DNA from: a gamma proteobacterium HIMB30
GTDB lineage: Bacteria > Pseudomonadota > Gammaproteobacteria > Pseudomonadales > Litorivicinaceae
DNA: 64,000 nucleotides
Assembly: GCA_000227525.2 (NCBI GenBank)
Contig: AGIG01000017.1
Coordinates: 1 to 64,000 of the forward strand
Direction: 5' to 3'
Shown here piece after piece: positions 32,996-42,324 of the stretch. Each line of letters starts with the position of its first letter. The stretch's first letter is position 1. The notes beneath the pieces were generated by a model, which was given only the letters and a program-made list of their open reading frames with translations, ran no database searches and was not told the origin of the DNA. Both the position numbers and the translations under genes were made by a program.

Positions 32996-35350
32996 TTATG
33001 AGAGGATCGCGAGGGCTTCACCAGAGCTTATCTCGGCCTGGGCGTCCAGCGCGTCGGCCACCTGCTCTACGATAGATGCCTTAATCTGCTGTGCGAGCGA
33101 CTGCGCGTCGGCCAAACTGAGCCCTGTCATGCTTTCGGAAGTCTGAGCTTCCATATCCTTGTCGGCCGAGAATTCACTAGCCCCGCTGAACGTGGCGAGG
33201 ACGCTGTCGATAGATCTTCGCTGCTGAGTGAAGCTCTTTAGCGCTTCTTCGATGAGGTCTGAGACATCACCTACGCTGTGGAACATCAACTGCTTAAGCT
33301 CGGCCACTTGGTGGGCGCTCATCACCCTCGACCCGAAATTGATCCGGTTGAAGGCCGAGTAGTAGACATTACTCACTGCACCACCGTTCGAGCCACCCCG
33401 AGCAGCTTCACCGCCACTAGTCGCTCCGGTGGCGACTGTATAGAGCAGGTTAGCGAACTTGAACTGCTCTACGTTACTGACCGTGTCAGTCCCGTCCCGG
33501 CCCGACTCTGAGTCGGTCACGGTATAGGTCCCGTCGTTATTATCGGTAATCGTGTAGTCGGTGAAGTCCCCTGAAAATATCGCCAGGTCGTTGCCCGCGC
33601 CACCGTCGATCGTGTCGTCTCCCTGACCGCCAGTGATTTTGTTATCCGCGGTGTTACCTGTGAAGTCGTCGTCACCCGAGCTACCGATGATGTTCTCGAT
33701 CGTTGCGCTAAAGGCGATACCGAGGTTGTCATTGCCCTGGAATAGCTGGGTCGATGTGATGAATGACTGTACAGAGGCCAGTGAATAGCCCTGCGCGGCC
33801 CAATAGGCCTCTTGCTCTGACTCGGTTGCGTAACCGACGCTCGATAGGGAGCCTGGAGTGAGGTCAACGATACTCCGGTGCCGTGAGTTAGACAGGTCGA
33901 TGGTATCCGTTCCACCCGAGTCTACGATGGTTTTGATTCTCTGGTGATCGGTGTCACCGAAGCTGTAGGTGGTGTCTCCGGTGTTGGCGTCTGTAATGTC
34001 GCCGTAGAGATACTCCACCGCCGCGACGTCGTAGATCATCGGAGTGTTGGAGTAGATGTTTTTTGAGGCAAGCGAACCGGAACTCTCGTAGTAGGTCACG
34101 TAGTCGGAGCGGGTATAAGACATGACCGTCTGGCGCATTGTATCCGTGAGCCCGTTACCGGTGAGTGTCTCGCCGGATCCGGATCCACCATCGAACGGGT
34201 GGCTCAGACCAATCGAGTGCCCGATCTCATGTAGGGCCGTCATCCGTCCATAGGTGTCGTCGGCAAATGTCGCGTTGGTCGAGACAGCGGTCGGCTCGAC
34301 GTACCAGGTGTCTCCGCCTACTAGGTTGGCGTATGGGTAGTAGGCGAACGCAGCGGTGCCAGCCAGGTCGTCCCCGGTGTAGCGGTTGATGTAGGCGTTC
34401 CGGAGGTCACCGACCACGAGCCCCGATGCGGTCTCCGTGACCTCTTCGAAGGTAAACGGTGCGTAGGTAGACCAGGTCGCGTAGGCGGCCCTGAGCTCAT
34501 CCTTCTGCGCGTCGGGGATTTCTACCGAGTGCTGCTCGTAGGGCTCGGCGTAGGAAGCCGTGTAGGGCACGACACCGTCCCCAAGGTAGAACGAGTAGCT
34601 GAGTGTCTCGCCGTCTTCAAGGTCCCACTTTCGCTGCTTGAGCAGCGGATCAATGTAGTTAACTCCAGATGCGGCAACCGAACTGTCTACCGCCGATCCG
34701 TTTGAGGTGTTGGTGGTCGCAGTGTAGTCGAGCTCGGGGCCACTGCCTCCTGCGGCCTCCTCTGTCGCCATCGCAGCCCTGCATATCGGGCAGCCGTCTG
34801 GGAAATGGAACCCGTTCAAGAAATCATCCTGTGAGATCTCGATCATCGCGAGCTTGGTGATCGCACCATCCCTCCCGGTGAGCGAGAGTGCCTCGACGTA
34901 GGATCTGGTGTTACGGACCTCGAAGTCACCGGTGTTGTCGTCGACCATAAGAGTAGCGCTGGTCTTGATAGATGACTTGCCGATCAGTGTCGAGATCTCG
35001 CTCTCCAGATGATCAAACGAATTTAGGAACTGTGCGTGGACCTCCGACCCGGCGGCGATGTGGGCTGACTCGTCGACCAGTGTCTTGAGCTCGCCGAGTT
35101 TCAGTACTAGCTCGTCAATTACCTCCCGTTCGACTTGGGCGAGCGTGACCACCCGAACGTCGCTAATGGTGTCACCCAGCGCTATCCAGTCTCCGGAGCT
35201 CAGGTCAACCATGGAGTTATTAAGGTAATCACTAAGCCTCTCTGTCACGAGCGGCTTACCTTGATCGTTAATTCTAGGCCCGCTAGACGCATTGATGCCA
35301 TAAGAGCCGAGGACCTGTGAGGTCAATGTCGAGGGATCGATATTACTCAA
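32996..35350 (-). CDS. Serralysin-like metalloprotease with flagellin-like ends
   Basis: The product has 784 residues. The metzincin zinc site 'HEIGHSIGLSHP' (374-385) and Met-turn 'TVMSY' (408-412) define a serralysin-type (M10B) protease. RTX repeats ('GGQGDDTIDGGAGNDLAIF', ~574-592) bind calcium. Two parts are foreign to serralysins. One is an N-terminal ~240 residues with a helix pair (68-125) spaced like a flagellin D1 region. The other is ~150 residues after the RTX, ending 'ALDAQAEISSGEALAILS', which resembles a flagellin C-terminus. No signal peptide is seen and no type I secretion genes are nearby. The start is TTG with AAGG upstream; an in-frame stop lies just before it. A near-perfect sigma-28 promoter precedes it. 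Flagellar export is inferred. Confidence 0.85.
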   Translation of the reverse strand: MSNIDPSTLTSQVLGSYGINASSGPRINDQGKPLVTERLSDYLNNSMVDLSSGDWIALGDTISDVRVVTLAQVEREVIDELVLKLGELKTLVDESAHIAAGSEVHAQFLNSFDHLESEISTLIGKSSIKTSATLMVDDNTGDFEVRNTRSYVEALSLTGRDGAITKLAMIEISQDDFLNGFHFPDGCPICRAAMATEEAAGGSGPELDYTATTNTSNGSAVDSSVAASGVNYIDPLLKQRKWDLEDGETLSYSFYLGDGVVPYTASYAEPYEQHSVEIPDAQKDELRAAYATWSTYAPFTFEEVTETASGLVVGDLRNAYINRYTGDDLAGTAAFAYYPYANLVGGDTWYVEPTAVSTNATFADDTYGRMTALHEIGHSIGLSHPFDGGSGSGETLTGNGLTDTMRQTVMSYTRSDYVTYYESSGSLASKNIYSNTPMIYDVAAVEYLYGDITDANTGDTTYSFGDTDHQRIKTIVDSGGTDTIDLSNSRHRSIVDLTPGSLSSVGYATESEQEAYWAAQGYSLASVQSFITSTQLFQGNDNLGIAFSATIENIIGSSGDDDFTGNTADNKITGGQGDDTIDGGAGNDLAIFSGDFTDYTITDNNDGTYTVTDSESGRDGTDTVSNVEQFKFANLLYTVATGATSGGEAARGGSNGGAVSNVYYSAFNRINFGSRVMSAHQVAELKQLMFHSVGDVSDLIEEALKSFTQQRRSIDSVLATFSGASEFSADKDMEAQTSESMTGLSLADAQSLAQQIKASIVEQVADALDAQAEISSGEALAILS

Positions 35351-35668
35351 AGTCTAACCTTGTTCCCTGTACTTAATAGTAACGAGCGGCAACTTTTTGC
35401 CTCTGGCTAAGAATCGGCAACAAGTTAGCAAACTTTAGTTTTGCAAAATAATTTTAGAAAAGGGCTGACGGGGAATGGTGCGCTCTGACACCTGAGCTCC
35501 GAGCCGACGCAGTTGGGTGCGCGTTGGGTGTAGGTATTCATTGTCACAAACGATGGTTTGTTATCGTTTTGGTTAGCGATCTCCATCAAATACTCCTTGT
35601 CGTAATATTCAAGAATGATTATTTTTAAACGATAATAAAAACTAATTTAATTGATATTTGTACAATTG
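35351..35668. other. A+T-rich divergent region between protease and cysD
   Basis: These 318 nt hold no gene. The protease promoter lies at 35411-35437 on the minus strand. The cysD side is very A+T-rich (runs such as ATTATTTTTAAACGATAAT near 35,618-35,636) and probably carries the cysD promoter, but no confident -35/-10 pair or regulator site was found. Confidence 0.55.
35411..35437 (-). promoter_or_regulatory. Sigma-28 (FliA) promoter for metalloprotease
   Basis: On the minus strand TAAAGTTT, 11 nt, GCCGATTC matches the FliA consensus TAAAGTTT-N11-GCCGATAA at 14 of 16 positions with exact spacing, the best match in the window. The -10 element ends about 60 nt before the protease start codon. 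Confidence 0.88.
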
Positions 35669-37177
35669 ATGAAAAATATGACAAATAGCGACACAGAAAT
35701 ATTAAGAGCTGATCGGCTACCGGTAGCGGTTGTATCGACCACCCACAGTTTGGCAGCCTACTTACATTCTTGTTCGACGGATGCAGCCGTTAAAGCGACA
35801 GAGCGCTCGATACAGGCGAGCCCTATTCGGTTCGAGCCACTCACCGACAAAGTACTCATCGATGAACACGGGCGCTCAGCTAAACGCCTAGTGCTTGATC
35901 AACTCATAGATACCGCCCGCAAAAAACGGAAACTTATTCTTTTTGCTCAATTATTGAATCTTGAGAACAAAGTTGAGTTTTTGGTTCTCAATGACGCAAG
36001 AGGCGGACGTCGATGGATTCGGTTGGATAAAAATAAAGATTCCATAAGCGCCCTTAGGGAGGTTTTAACTTGCCTCTGTGATTTCGAACAGAAACACGTC
36101 GTAGTCATTCCATCTGGTGCTGTGGTCGCGCGTATGCGGGATTTAGTCGGATCCAACCGAAGCCAACTGCTCATCAAGCAAAAAGACCGATCAATTACGA
36201 TCTCGCTTGAGATCTATTCACATGGCCATGCAGAGATTTTACAAACTGCGAATAATTCGCATAGACCCAAAGCAAAGGCCGTAATGACCCACCTAGATCG
36301 TCTTGAAGCCGAATCCATTCACATCATCAGAGAGGTCATGGCCGAGGCGGATAATCCGGTGATGCTGTACTCGGTTGGTAAAGACTCCTCTGTCATGCTG
36401 CACCTAGCGAGAAAAGCTTTTTATCCGAGTCCGCCACCCTTCCCTTTGCTGCACGTCGACACACGATGGAAGTTCCAGGCAATGTACGACTTCAGGGACT
36501 ATATGGCTCGGGAGTCTGGGATGGACTTGTTGGTTCATATTAACCCAGACGGCGTTGAGAAAAATATCAACCCTTTCGACCACGGATCTGCTCTTCACAC
36601 TGACATCATGAAAACCGAGGGCCTTAAGCAGGCACTGGATCACTACAAATTTGATGTCGCCTTTGGTGGGGCGAGACGAGACGAAGAAAAAAGCCGCGCC
36701 AAGGAGCGCGTGTTTTCTTTTAGAACCCCCTCGCACCGATGGGATCCCAAAAATCAGCGACCCGAGCTATGGAGTCTATACAACGGCAAAAAGAATCGCG
36801 ACGAGTCGATTCGTGTGTTTCCAATCTCTAACTGGACCGAGCTCGATATTTGGCAATATATCTATCGAGAACAGATTCCAATTGTGCCGCTGTACTTTGC
36901 CGCGGAGCGCCCAGTGATTGAGCGGGACGGGATGTTGATGATGGTCGATGACGACCGGTTACCGCTACATCCTAATGAAAAAATCCACCTCAAGAAAATT
37001 CGTTTTAGAACGCTCGGATGTTACCCATTAACAGGGGCCATTGAGTCTGAGGCTGACGATCTCGCAAGCATCGTTCTTGAGCTGTTGAGTGCGCGGACGA
37101 GTGAGCGCCAGGGCCGCGCGATCGATACCGATTCCAATGCCTCGATGGAGAAGAAGAAGCAAGAGGGGTACTTCTGA
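35669..37177 (+). CDS. cysD: Sulfate adenylyltransferase subunit CysD with N-terminal extension
   Basis: CysD, with CysN, makes adenylylsulfate (APS) from ATP and sulfate. The last ~297 residues are a complete CysD: '[20 protein letters not shown]', '[17 protein letters not shown]', '[11 protein letters not shown]' and C-terminal '[20 protein letters not shown]' ending EGYF. About 205 extra residues precede it and match nothing I recognise; CysD normally has ~300 in total. An internal ATG at 36284 coincides with the usual CysD start and has AAAGG 5 nt upstream, so a short form may also be made. The start at 35669 (or 35678) lacks a clear ribosome site. The stop overlaps cysNC. Confidence 0.9.
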   Translation: MKNMTNSDTEILRADRLPVAVVSTTHSLAAYLHSCSTDAAVKATERSIQASPIRFEPLTDKVLIDEHGRSAKRLVLDQLIDTARKKRKLILFAQLLNLENKVEFLVLNDARGGRRWIRLDKNKDSISALREVLTCLCDFEQKHVVVIPSGAVVARMRDLVGSNRSQLLIKQKDRSITISLEIYSHGHAEILQTANNSHRPKAKAVMTHLDRLEAESIHIIREVMAEADNPVMLYSVGKDSSVMLHLARKAFYPSPPPFPLLHVDTRWKFQAMYDFRDYMARESGMDLLVHINPDGVEKNINPFDHGSALHTDIMKTEGLKQALDHYKFDVAFGGARRDEEKSRAKERVFSFRTPSHRWDPKNQRPELWSLYNGKKNRDESIRVFPISNWTELDIWQYIYREQIPIVPLYFAAERPVIERDGMLMMVDDDRLPLHPNEKIHLKKIRFRTLGCYPLTGAIESEADDLASIVLELLSARTSERQGRAIDTDSNASMEKKKQEGYF

Positions 37178-39063
37178 TGACAACTCACGTTAACGCTGTC
37201 GAGCGAGTCAATCAGTACCTCGACGAGCAAGCGAACCTCGACACCCTTCGCTTCATCACCTGCGGCAGCGTGGATGATGGGAAAAGCACGCTCATTGGAC
37301 GGATGCTCTATGAAGCACAACTGATTTTTGAGGATCAAGTCGCCTCGCTCCAGAACGATTCCAAAAAGATGGGAACACAGGGAGGAGAGATTGACTTTGC
37401 ACTGCTCGTTGATGGACTTGCATCTGAACGTGAGCAAGGCATCACGATCGATGTCGCCTACCGTTTTTTTTCGACAGATCGCCGCAAATTCATCGTCTCT
37501 GATACACCCGGTCACGAACAGTACACACGTAACATGGTAACTGGCGCATCGACAGCTGATGTGGCAGTAATTTTGATTGATGCGCGACAAGGAGTATTGC
37601 CCCAAACACGCCGACACTCCATGATCTGTTCGGCACTAGGGATAAAAAATGTCGTCATCGCGATCAATAAAATGGATTTGGTTGAATATAACCAAGAGAC
37701 ATTTGAACGAATCCTCGATGACTACACCAAATTCGCATCACAGCTTCAATTTGACGAAATCACAGCCATACCGATGTCCGCCCTCAAAGGCGACAATATC
37801 ATTGAACGGTCGAGTCATATGCATTGGTATCAAGGGCCCACACTTTTGGGATTCTTAGAGACCGTCGACCCGAGACTGACCCGAATCAATCAGCCACTCC
37901 GATTCCCTGTTCAGTGGGTCAACAGGCCAAATCTCGATTTCCGTGGATTCTCAGGGACTGTCGAATCAGGCGCAGTCGAAGTGGGCCAATCAATTCGGGT
38001 TCTGCCGTCTGGTGCAACGGCGAAAATCAAAGACATTATCCTCTTCGAAGATCATTTGGATAAAGCAGAAGCTGGGCAAGCAATCACACTAACACTCGAT
38101 ACCGAAATCGATGCATCACGCGGTGATGTGATCGTGGCATCTGACGCCCCCTGTGAGGTCGCAGATCAATTTGAAATCAATTGCGTTTGGATGGATCAAG
38201 AACCTGGGTATATCGGCCGGAGTTTCTGGCTGAAGCTGGGCACAACTATGGTCAATGCTCACATCACAGATATCAAGCACAAGGTCAATATCAATACGTT
38301 TGAGCATCTCTCTGCGACACAGCTCGAACTCAACGACCTCTCAGTCGTGACAATCAAAACCGACCGACCCATTGCGTTCGAACGCTATCAAGACTGCGCG
38401 CCGATGGGTGCACTCATCCTCATTGATCGAATGAGCAACCAGACCGTTGCGGCCGGGATGATTGCGTTCGCTTTGAGACGTTCAAGTAATGTGCATCGAC
38501 AGCAACTCGAGATCGATAAAAATGCTCGGCGCACGCTGAACGGACACACCAGTCGGGTATTGTGGTTCACCGGACTCTCAGGCTCTGGAAAATCGACGAT
38601 CGCGAACGCGCTTGAAAAAGAGTTGCATGCCCAAGGTATCCGGACTTACATCTTGGATGGCGATAATGTTCGTCATGGACTGAATAGCGATCTCGGATTC
38701 ACAGATGCTGACCGGGTCGAGAACATCCGGCGCATCGGCGAAGTCGCGAGACTAATGGTCGACGCCGGAATCGTCGTATTGACTGCATTCATCTCACCTT
38801 TCCGGGCCGAACGAGAGATGGTCCGCGGTCTTTTTGAAGACGATGAGTTTGTTGAGATTTTTGTTGATACGCCCTTAGATGTCGCCGAAACCCGTGACCC
38901 GAAGGGACTCTACAAGAAGGCGCGTTTGGGTGAAATTCCAAACTTCACAGGAATTGGAAGCCCTTACGAAGCACCTGAAACACCGGATATCCGTATTGAT
39001 ACAGAAACCGAGTCGGTCGAACATATCATCAAGCAACTACTCAAAGAACTGGATCTCCGATGA
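37177..39063 (+). CDS. cysNC: Bifunctional CysN/CysC: ATP sulfurylase GTPase and APS kinase
   Basis: This 628-residue fusion has an N-terminal elongation-factor-like GTPase CysN ('[20 protein letters not shown]', '[17 protein letters not shown]', 'INKMDL'). Its C-terminal APS kinase CysC has P-loop '[20 protein letters not shown]' and '[15 protein letters not shown]'; '[10 protein letters not shown]' follows. It drives APS formation and phosphorylates APS to PAPS, the donor for sulfotransferases, as do NodQ and RaxQ in other sulfation systems. ATGA overlap with cysD indicates coupling. No APS/PAPS reductase or sulfite reductase gene is adjacent, which favours a donor-making rather than assimilatory role. 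Confidence 0.94.
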   Translation: MTTHVNAVERVNQYLDEQANLDTLRFITCGSVDDGKSTLIGRMLYEAQLIFEDQVASLQNDSKKMGTQGGEIDFALLVDGLASEREQGITIDVAYRFFSTDRRKFIVSDTPGHEQYTRNMVTGASTADVAVILIDARQGVLPQTRRHSMICSALGIKNVVIAINKMDLVEYNQETFERILDDYTKFASQLQFDEITAIPMSALKGDNIIERSSHMHWYQGPTLLGFLETVDPRLTRINQPLRFPVQWVNRPNLDFRGFSGTVESGAVEVGQSIRVLPSGATAKIKDIILFEDHLDKAEAGQAITLTLDTEIDASRGDVIVASDAPCEVADQFEINCVWMDQEPGYIGRSFWLKLGTTMVNAHITDIKHKVNINTFEHLSATQLELNDLSVVTIKTDRPIAFERYQDCAPMGALILIDRMSNQTVAAGMIAFALRRSSNVHRQQLEIDKNARRTLNGHTSRVLWFTGLSGSGKSTIANALEKELHAQGIRTYILDGDNVRHGLNSDLGFTDADRVENIRRIGEVARLMVDAGIVVLTAFISPFRAEREMVRGLFEDDEFVEIFVDTPLDVAETRDPKGLYKKARLGEIPNFTGIGSPYEAPETPDIRIDTETESVEHIIKQLLKELDLR

Positions 39064-39842
39064 ATCAAACCAACGAATTACCGTTCGACTCTGTTTTATT
39101 TGAGGAGCTCATCAGCCTGATGTGGAAAGCCAGCGATGCAATCCTTGAGATCTATCGCTCCGGCGAATTGAATACAGAGCTCAAAGGAGATCAATCGCCA
39201 GTTACCAAGGCCGATCTTGCTGCGCATTATGTATTGATCAACGGACTATCGAAACTCACACCTGACATTCCGGTGGTGAGCGAAGAGGATCCAAGCTCCT
39301 TACGGATTCCAGAGGGCTACCGCCGGTATTGGCTGATCGACCCACTCGACGGCACGAAAGAATTCATCAATCGAAATGATGAATTCACTTGTAATCTTGC
39401 GTTGATTGACTCGCATCAAACAATCCATGGATTTGTCAGCGTTCCAGTTCAAGACCTTCTCTATCATGGAGGAGACACCTATGGCTCCTATCGAATAAAC
39501 CGAGCCGGTGGAGAAGTTCGAATTCAATGTCAGCGACAGACCGCCTCAACCCGAGTTATTGCGAGTAAAAGTCACCTCAATTCCGAGACGGCAGCGTTTA
39601 TCGAAGCAATCGAAACGCCGGTCGAGCTCATACAAGCGGGGAGCAGTCTCAAATTTCTCCGCATCGCAGAGGGATTAGCTGACATATACCCACGACTAGC
39701 GCCCACCTGTGAATGGGATACCGCTGCCGCCCAAGCCATTCTCGAGGGAGCCGGAGGCTCGGTAAAACAAACTGACGGATCGCCTGTGACCTACGGTAAG
39801 TCTGAGATCCTTAATCCACACTTCATTGCGGGCGTTCAATAG
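39060..39842 (+). CDS. cysQ: 3'(2'),5'-bisphosphate nucleotidase CysQ
   Basis: CysQ hydrolyses PAP (3'-phosphoadenosine 5'-phosphate), the by-product of PAPS-dependent sulfotransferases. It has 260 residues of the inositol-monophosphatase fold. Metal-binding motif '[20 protein letters not shown]' and '[20 protein letters not shown]', '[17 protein letters not shown]' are diagnostic. It overlaps cysNC by 4 nt. Together with cysD and cysNC it completes a PAPS supply and clean-up set about 13 kb from the nearer of the two sulfotransferase genes. Confidence 0.94.
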   Translation: MNQTNELPFDSVLFEELISLMWKASDAILEIYRSGELNTELKGDQSPVTKADLAAHYVLINGLSKLTPDIPVVSEEDPSSLRIPEGYRRYWLIDPLDGTKEFINRNDEFTCNLALIDSHQTIHGFVSVPVQDLLYHGGDTYGSYRINRAGGEVRIQCQRQTASTRVIASKSHLNSETAAFIEAIETPVELIQAGSSLKFLRIAEGLADIYPRLAPTCEWDTAAAQAILEGAGGSVKQTDGSPVTYGKSEILNPHFIAGVQ

Positions 39843-40221
39843 GTTCAACTCTAACGGGGTATCTAAACCCCAAGAGCCTACAGTTCGTAGTAACACAATG
39901 CTCTTTGTTTCGCGTTAAACAATTTCTTTTCCTTAAATTTTAATAAATCGAAAAATTCGCGATTAATCAGATTTGATTTACTGGGTGAGTGCTGTAATCA
40001 AAGGTCTCAGTCCAAAGGTAGTTGTCTTTACAAATAACTGATGCATCGAGAACAGTACCTAATATTGATGGCACCCGAGCTTTTTTAATTGGGTCAATGC
40101 CTGCTGCTCTTTTAGGAAGTGGGACGTCTTGGTAGCAAGGTTATCGATCAAGCCAACGCAACTTGTGACGGTTTCCAATTGAGTGGTACACTTTAACGTA
40201 CATTTTTTATAAGGCAAGATC
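39843..40221. other. A+T-rich intergenic region between cysQ and toxin-antitoxin
   Basis: No intact gene is seen in these 379 nt. The minus strand from about 40140 to 39967 has a coding-like stretch (see separate entry). Near 40,182-40,207 a short inverted sequence around GTAC...GTAC lies just upstream of the antitoxin and could be its operator. Confidence 0.45.
39967..40140 (-). pseudogene. Possible C-terminal gene remnant
   Basis: On the minus strand a frame of ~57 residues without a start runs to a TGA at 39967-39969. It reads protein-like: 'LPKRAAGIDPIKKARVPSIL', then 'CKDNYLWTETFDYSTHPVNQ'. An in-frame TAA lies just upstream at its 5' side, and a different frame continues past that point. 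It could be the tail of a lost gene beside the toxin-antitoxin pair. I do not recognise the family and chance cannot be excluded. Confidence 0.25.
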
Positions 40222-40482
40222 ATGGTTAAATTGACAGCAACTGAAGCAAGAAGAACTCTTTTTGATGTCATTAAGCATGCCAACCAAACTCATGATGTGG
40301 TTTTAGTTCAACACAAGTCCGGTGACGCGGTCATCATGTCATCTGAAGATTATGAAAGCCTTCAAGAAACTTTGATATTGCTTTCTCAGCCTGGATTTAG
40401 AGATGCTTTAAACAAGTCCGAACAAGAAATACGAGACGGCGAATTGCTGAGTTTTGAAGACGTATTTAGGGAGCCTCAGTGA
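40222..40482 (+). CDS. YefM/Phd-family antitoxin
   Basis: The 86-residue product begins 'VKLTATEARRTLFDVIKHAN' and has 'HKSGDAVIMSSEDYESLQET', the Phd/YefM DNA-binding fold; the C-terminal tail would wrap the toxin. It normally represses its own operon with the toxin. The stop overlaps the toxin start by 4 nt. The surrounding DNA is clearly more A+T-rich than the flagellar region, which fits horizontal arrival. Confidence 0.88.
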   Translation: MVKLTATEARRTLFDVIKHANQTHDVVLVQHKSGDAVIMSSEDYESLQETLILLSQPGFRDALNKSEQEIRDGELLSFEDVFREPQ

Positions 40483-40742
40483 CTCGCCGAAACTACAGGA
40501 TTAAGCTCACCAGACAAGCAAGTAAAGACATCCAAAAGCTCACACCGAAACTCCAGAATAAACTCAAAGACATTCTTAGATATAAAATCGCTGTTGCACC
40601 AGAAGCTGGGAAACCGCTCACAGGTCAATTGAAAGGCTATTATTCTGTACGTCTCAATATCCAAGACCGAATTGTTTACCGTGTCGAAAAAGAAGAATGT
40701 GTGGTGATCGTGGTTCGTGCTAAGACCCACTATGGTGAGTGA
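40479..40742 (+). CDS. YoeB/Txe-family RelE-type toxin
   Basis: This 87-residue product belongs to the ribosome-associated mRNA interferase superfamily. 'LTRQASKDIQKLTPKLQNKL' forms the N-terminal helix; 'PLTGQLKGYYSVRLNIQDRI' and 'YRVEKEECVVIVVRAKTHYG' form the beta-sheet with the conserved Arg and terminal His-Tyr of YoeB/Txe. The start is GTG, overlapping the antitoxin stop. It pairs with the upstream YefM-type antitoxin. Confidence 0.88.
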   Translation: MTRRNYRIKLTRQASKDIQKLTPKLQNKLKDILRYKIAVAPEAGKPLTGQLKGYYSVRLNIQDRIVYRVEKEECVVIVVRAKTHYGE

Positions 40743-40941
40743 CTGAGCCTGATATTTAAAGTACAAAGAATGTCCGGGGACATGTAGTACGTACCATTGA
40801 TTGAATGATCATCAAATTCAACGAGCACGAATTCGCTCGCTAAAAATAACGCACCTTATCCCCGGTAAGCGAATTTCTGAATAGATATGAACACCCGCGC
40901 GTTCTGAACCCCAAGAATCATATCTTGTAATGATCAAACCA

Positions 40942-42162
40942 TTAACTAGGGGCCTGTGTCTGGCTCCGATGCTTAGGATTCACCATCTTGCACAGTTCCA
41001 AAAGCCCGGCGGCACAAACCCCTGGGTTGTGAATGAGCGCGATCCGGATCATCCCGACAGCTGGGTTGACGTTACCCGCTTTCTTGGCCAATAACTGTCC
41101 AGGCATCACCTTAACGCCTGTTCGACCATAGGCGGTGACTGCGAAGGCGATGTCGTCGCCTGGGACCCTGATCCATAGATAGTGCCCATGAAGAGGGTCA
41201 CTTGCTGGGAGCGTTTGGTTGCAACGCTTGGGCGCGTCTTTGAACTTCCCGCTGTATTTTTTGTTGTTCTCGACCACGTGATCTTCGTCCTGCCACGCGA
41301 GCTTGGCAGCTTTCTGGTTTGGGACCGGGATGTAGAGCCCATGGTAGGCCCGATAGATGTTCGCCTTCTTGATGAAATCACGGTCGCCTGCCAAAAACCC
41401 GGAAGGCATCCCGGCAAGGTTTGACCGATAAGTCAGGTCGTTCACGACGACGCAACGATTCATGTCGGGGTTGTCGTTAGAGTCAGCCATCTCGAGGAGG
41501 CCTGGGGCTGGCTTGCCTCGGTGGATTGTATTGAGTCGCTCGTCAGAAAGGATGAAAAAGCCGAGCTCTTCAGATTGTTTAAGTAAGAACTCCCAGGTCA
41601 ACACGGGCAGATCGGCGCCATAGGGATCGGCTGGCGAGTTGACCACCACGATTTTGACTTTGGGCCACTGCTCCTCGGTGATGTCCCGGTAGGTTGGCTG
41701 CTGTGAGGTCATGGTGGAGCAATAGATGGGCTCGAGCCCGGCGATGCGGGCGGCTGTCTCATAGATCGGGTCGGAAGGGTTGGGTAGCACGATGTAGCCG
41801 TCGCGTTCGCCTTCGGCGAGTATCTGGATCGCTGAGAATATTCCTTCTGCGCCGCCGTTGGTTCCAATGACGTTATTTTCGGTGAAGGTCTTTGACTTGA
41901 CAGCGTGACGGGTCTTCAACCACGAATACATGGTTCCCCTGAGCTCTCGCAGCCCACCATATCCGCCCGCACCGTTAATCGCCTTGCCGATCGTTGGCGA
42001 ATATTTTTTGTACTCCTCGACCACAAACGAAGGTGGCTTATGCGCCGGTTCAGAGATACTGAAATCAATGATGTCCTTTTCCGGTTCTGATACCCGAGAT
42101 AACAAGTGATTCAGACGAACCCCTGGCGGGATATCGAGTGAGTTCCAAAACGTCTTTTCCAT
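40942..42162 (-). CDS. DapC-like aminotransferase lacking the PLP lysine
   Basis: This 406-residue protein has the overall sequence of succinyldiaminopimelate aminotransferase DapC and class I/II aminotransferases ('YRAYHGLYIPVPNQKAAKLA', 'DPLHGHYLWIRVPGDDIAFA', C-terminal 'VGMIRIALIHNP'). The cofactor site has decayed. Where DapC has S-K-R-S-N-L-P/A-G it reads 'LTYRSNLAGMPSGF', so the Schiff-base lysine is Tyr (codon at 41428-41430). The NPNNPTG loop reads 'NSPADPYG' and the Tyr after SDE is Leu. The frame is intact, so it is maintained, not broken. Start at 42162 is chosen for its AAGGA ribosome site. It probably does not catalyse transamination. Confidence 0.75.
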   Translation of the reverse strand: MEKTFWNSLDIPPGVRLNHLLSRVSEPEKDIIDFSISEPAHKPPSFVVEEYKKYSPTIGKAINGAGGYGGLRELRGTMYSWLKTRHAVKSKTFTENNVIGTNGGAEGIFSAIQILAEGERDGYIVLPNPSDPIYETAARIAGLEPIYCSTMTSQQPTYRDITEEQWPKVKIVVVNSPADPYGADLPVLTWEFLLKQSEELGFFILSDERLNTIHRGKPAPGLLEMADSNDNPDMNRCVVVNDLTYRSNLAGMPSGFLAGDRDFIKKANIYRAYHGLYIPVPNQKAAKLAWQDEDHVVENNKKYSGKFKDAPKRCNQTLPASDPLHGHYLWIRVPGDDIAFAVTAYGRTGVKVMPGQLLAKKAGNVNPAVGMIRIALIHNPGVCAAGLLELCKMVNPKHRSQTQAPS

Positions 42163-42324
42163 GCCTGTCCTTCGATAGCTACTAGAGTAATGATCGGATG
42201 ATAAGCGCATTATTTTAGCCACAGATACTCATGGAGTCTCAATCAATTGGGTCGTTGTAACCGACAAATCTGTAAAGGTCGGTGGACGTTGACCGATTGA
42301 TTGAATTGGGTTGTACTGAAACTC

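Noticed and set aside
35386-35403. Sigma-54-like element on the minus strand before the protease
   Set aside because: GG to GC spacing is 9 nt; the sequence is also a small inverted repeat (GGCAA/TTGCC). The sigma-28 site explains expression.
40770-40785. Short palindrome ATGTCC-GG-GGACAT
   Set aside because: The stem is only 6 bp with a 2-nt loop, no copies were noticed elsewhere in the window, and there is no link to a mobile element.
35351-41000. Whole cys to toxin-antitoxin stretch as a recent genomic island
   Set aside because: It is visibly more A+T-rich, but no integrase, direct repeats or tRNA boundary were seen, so an island cannot be claimed.
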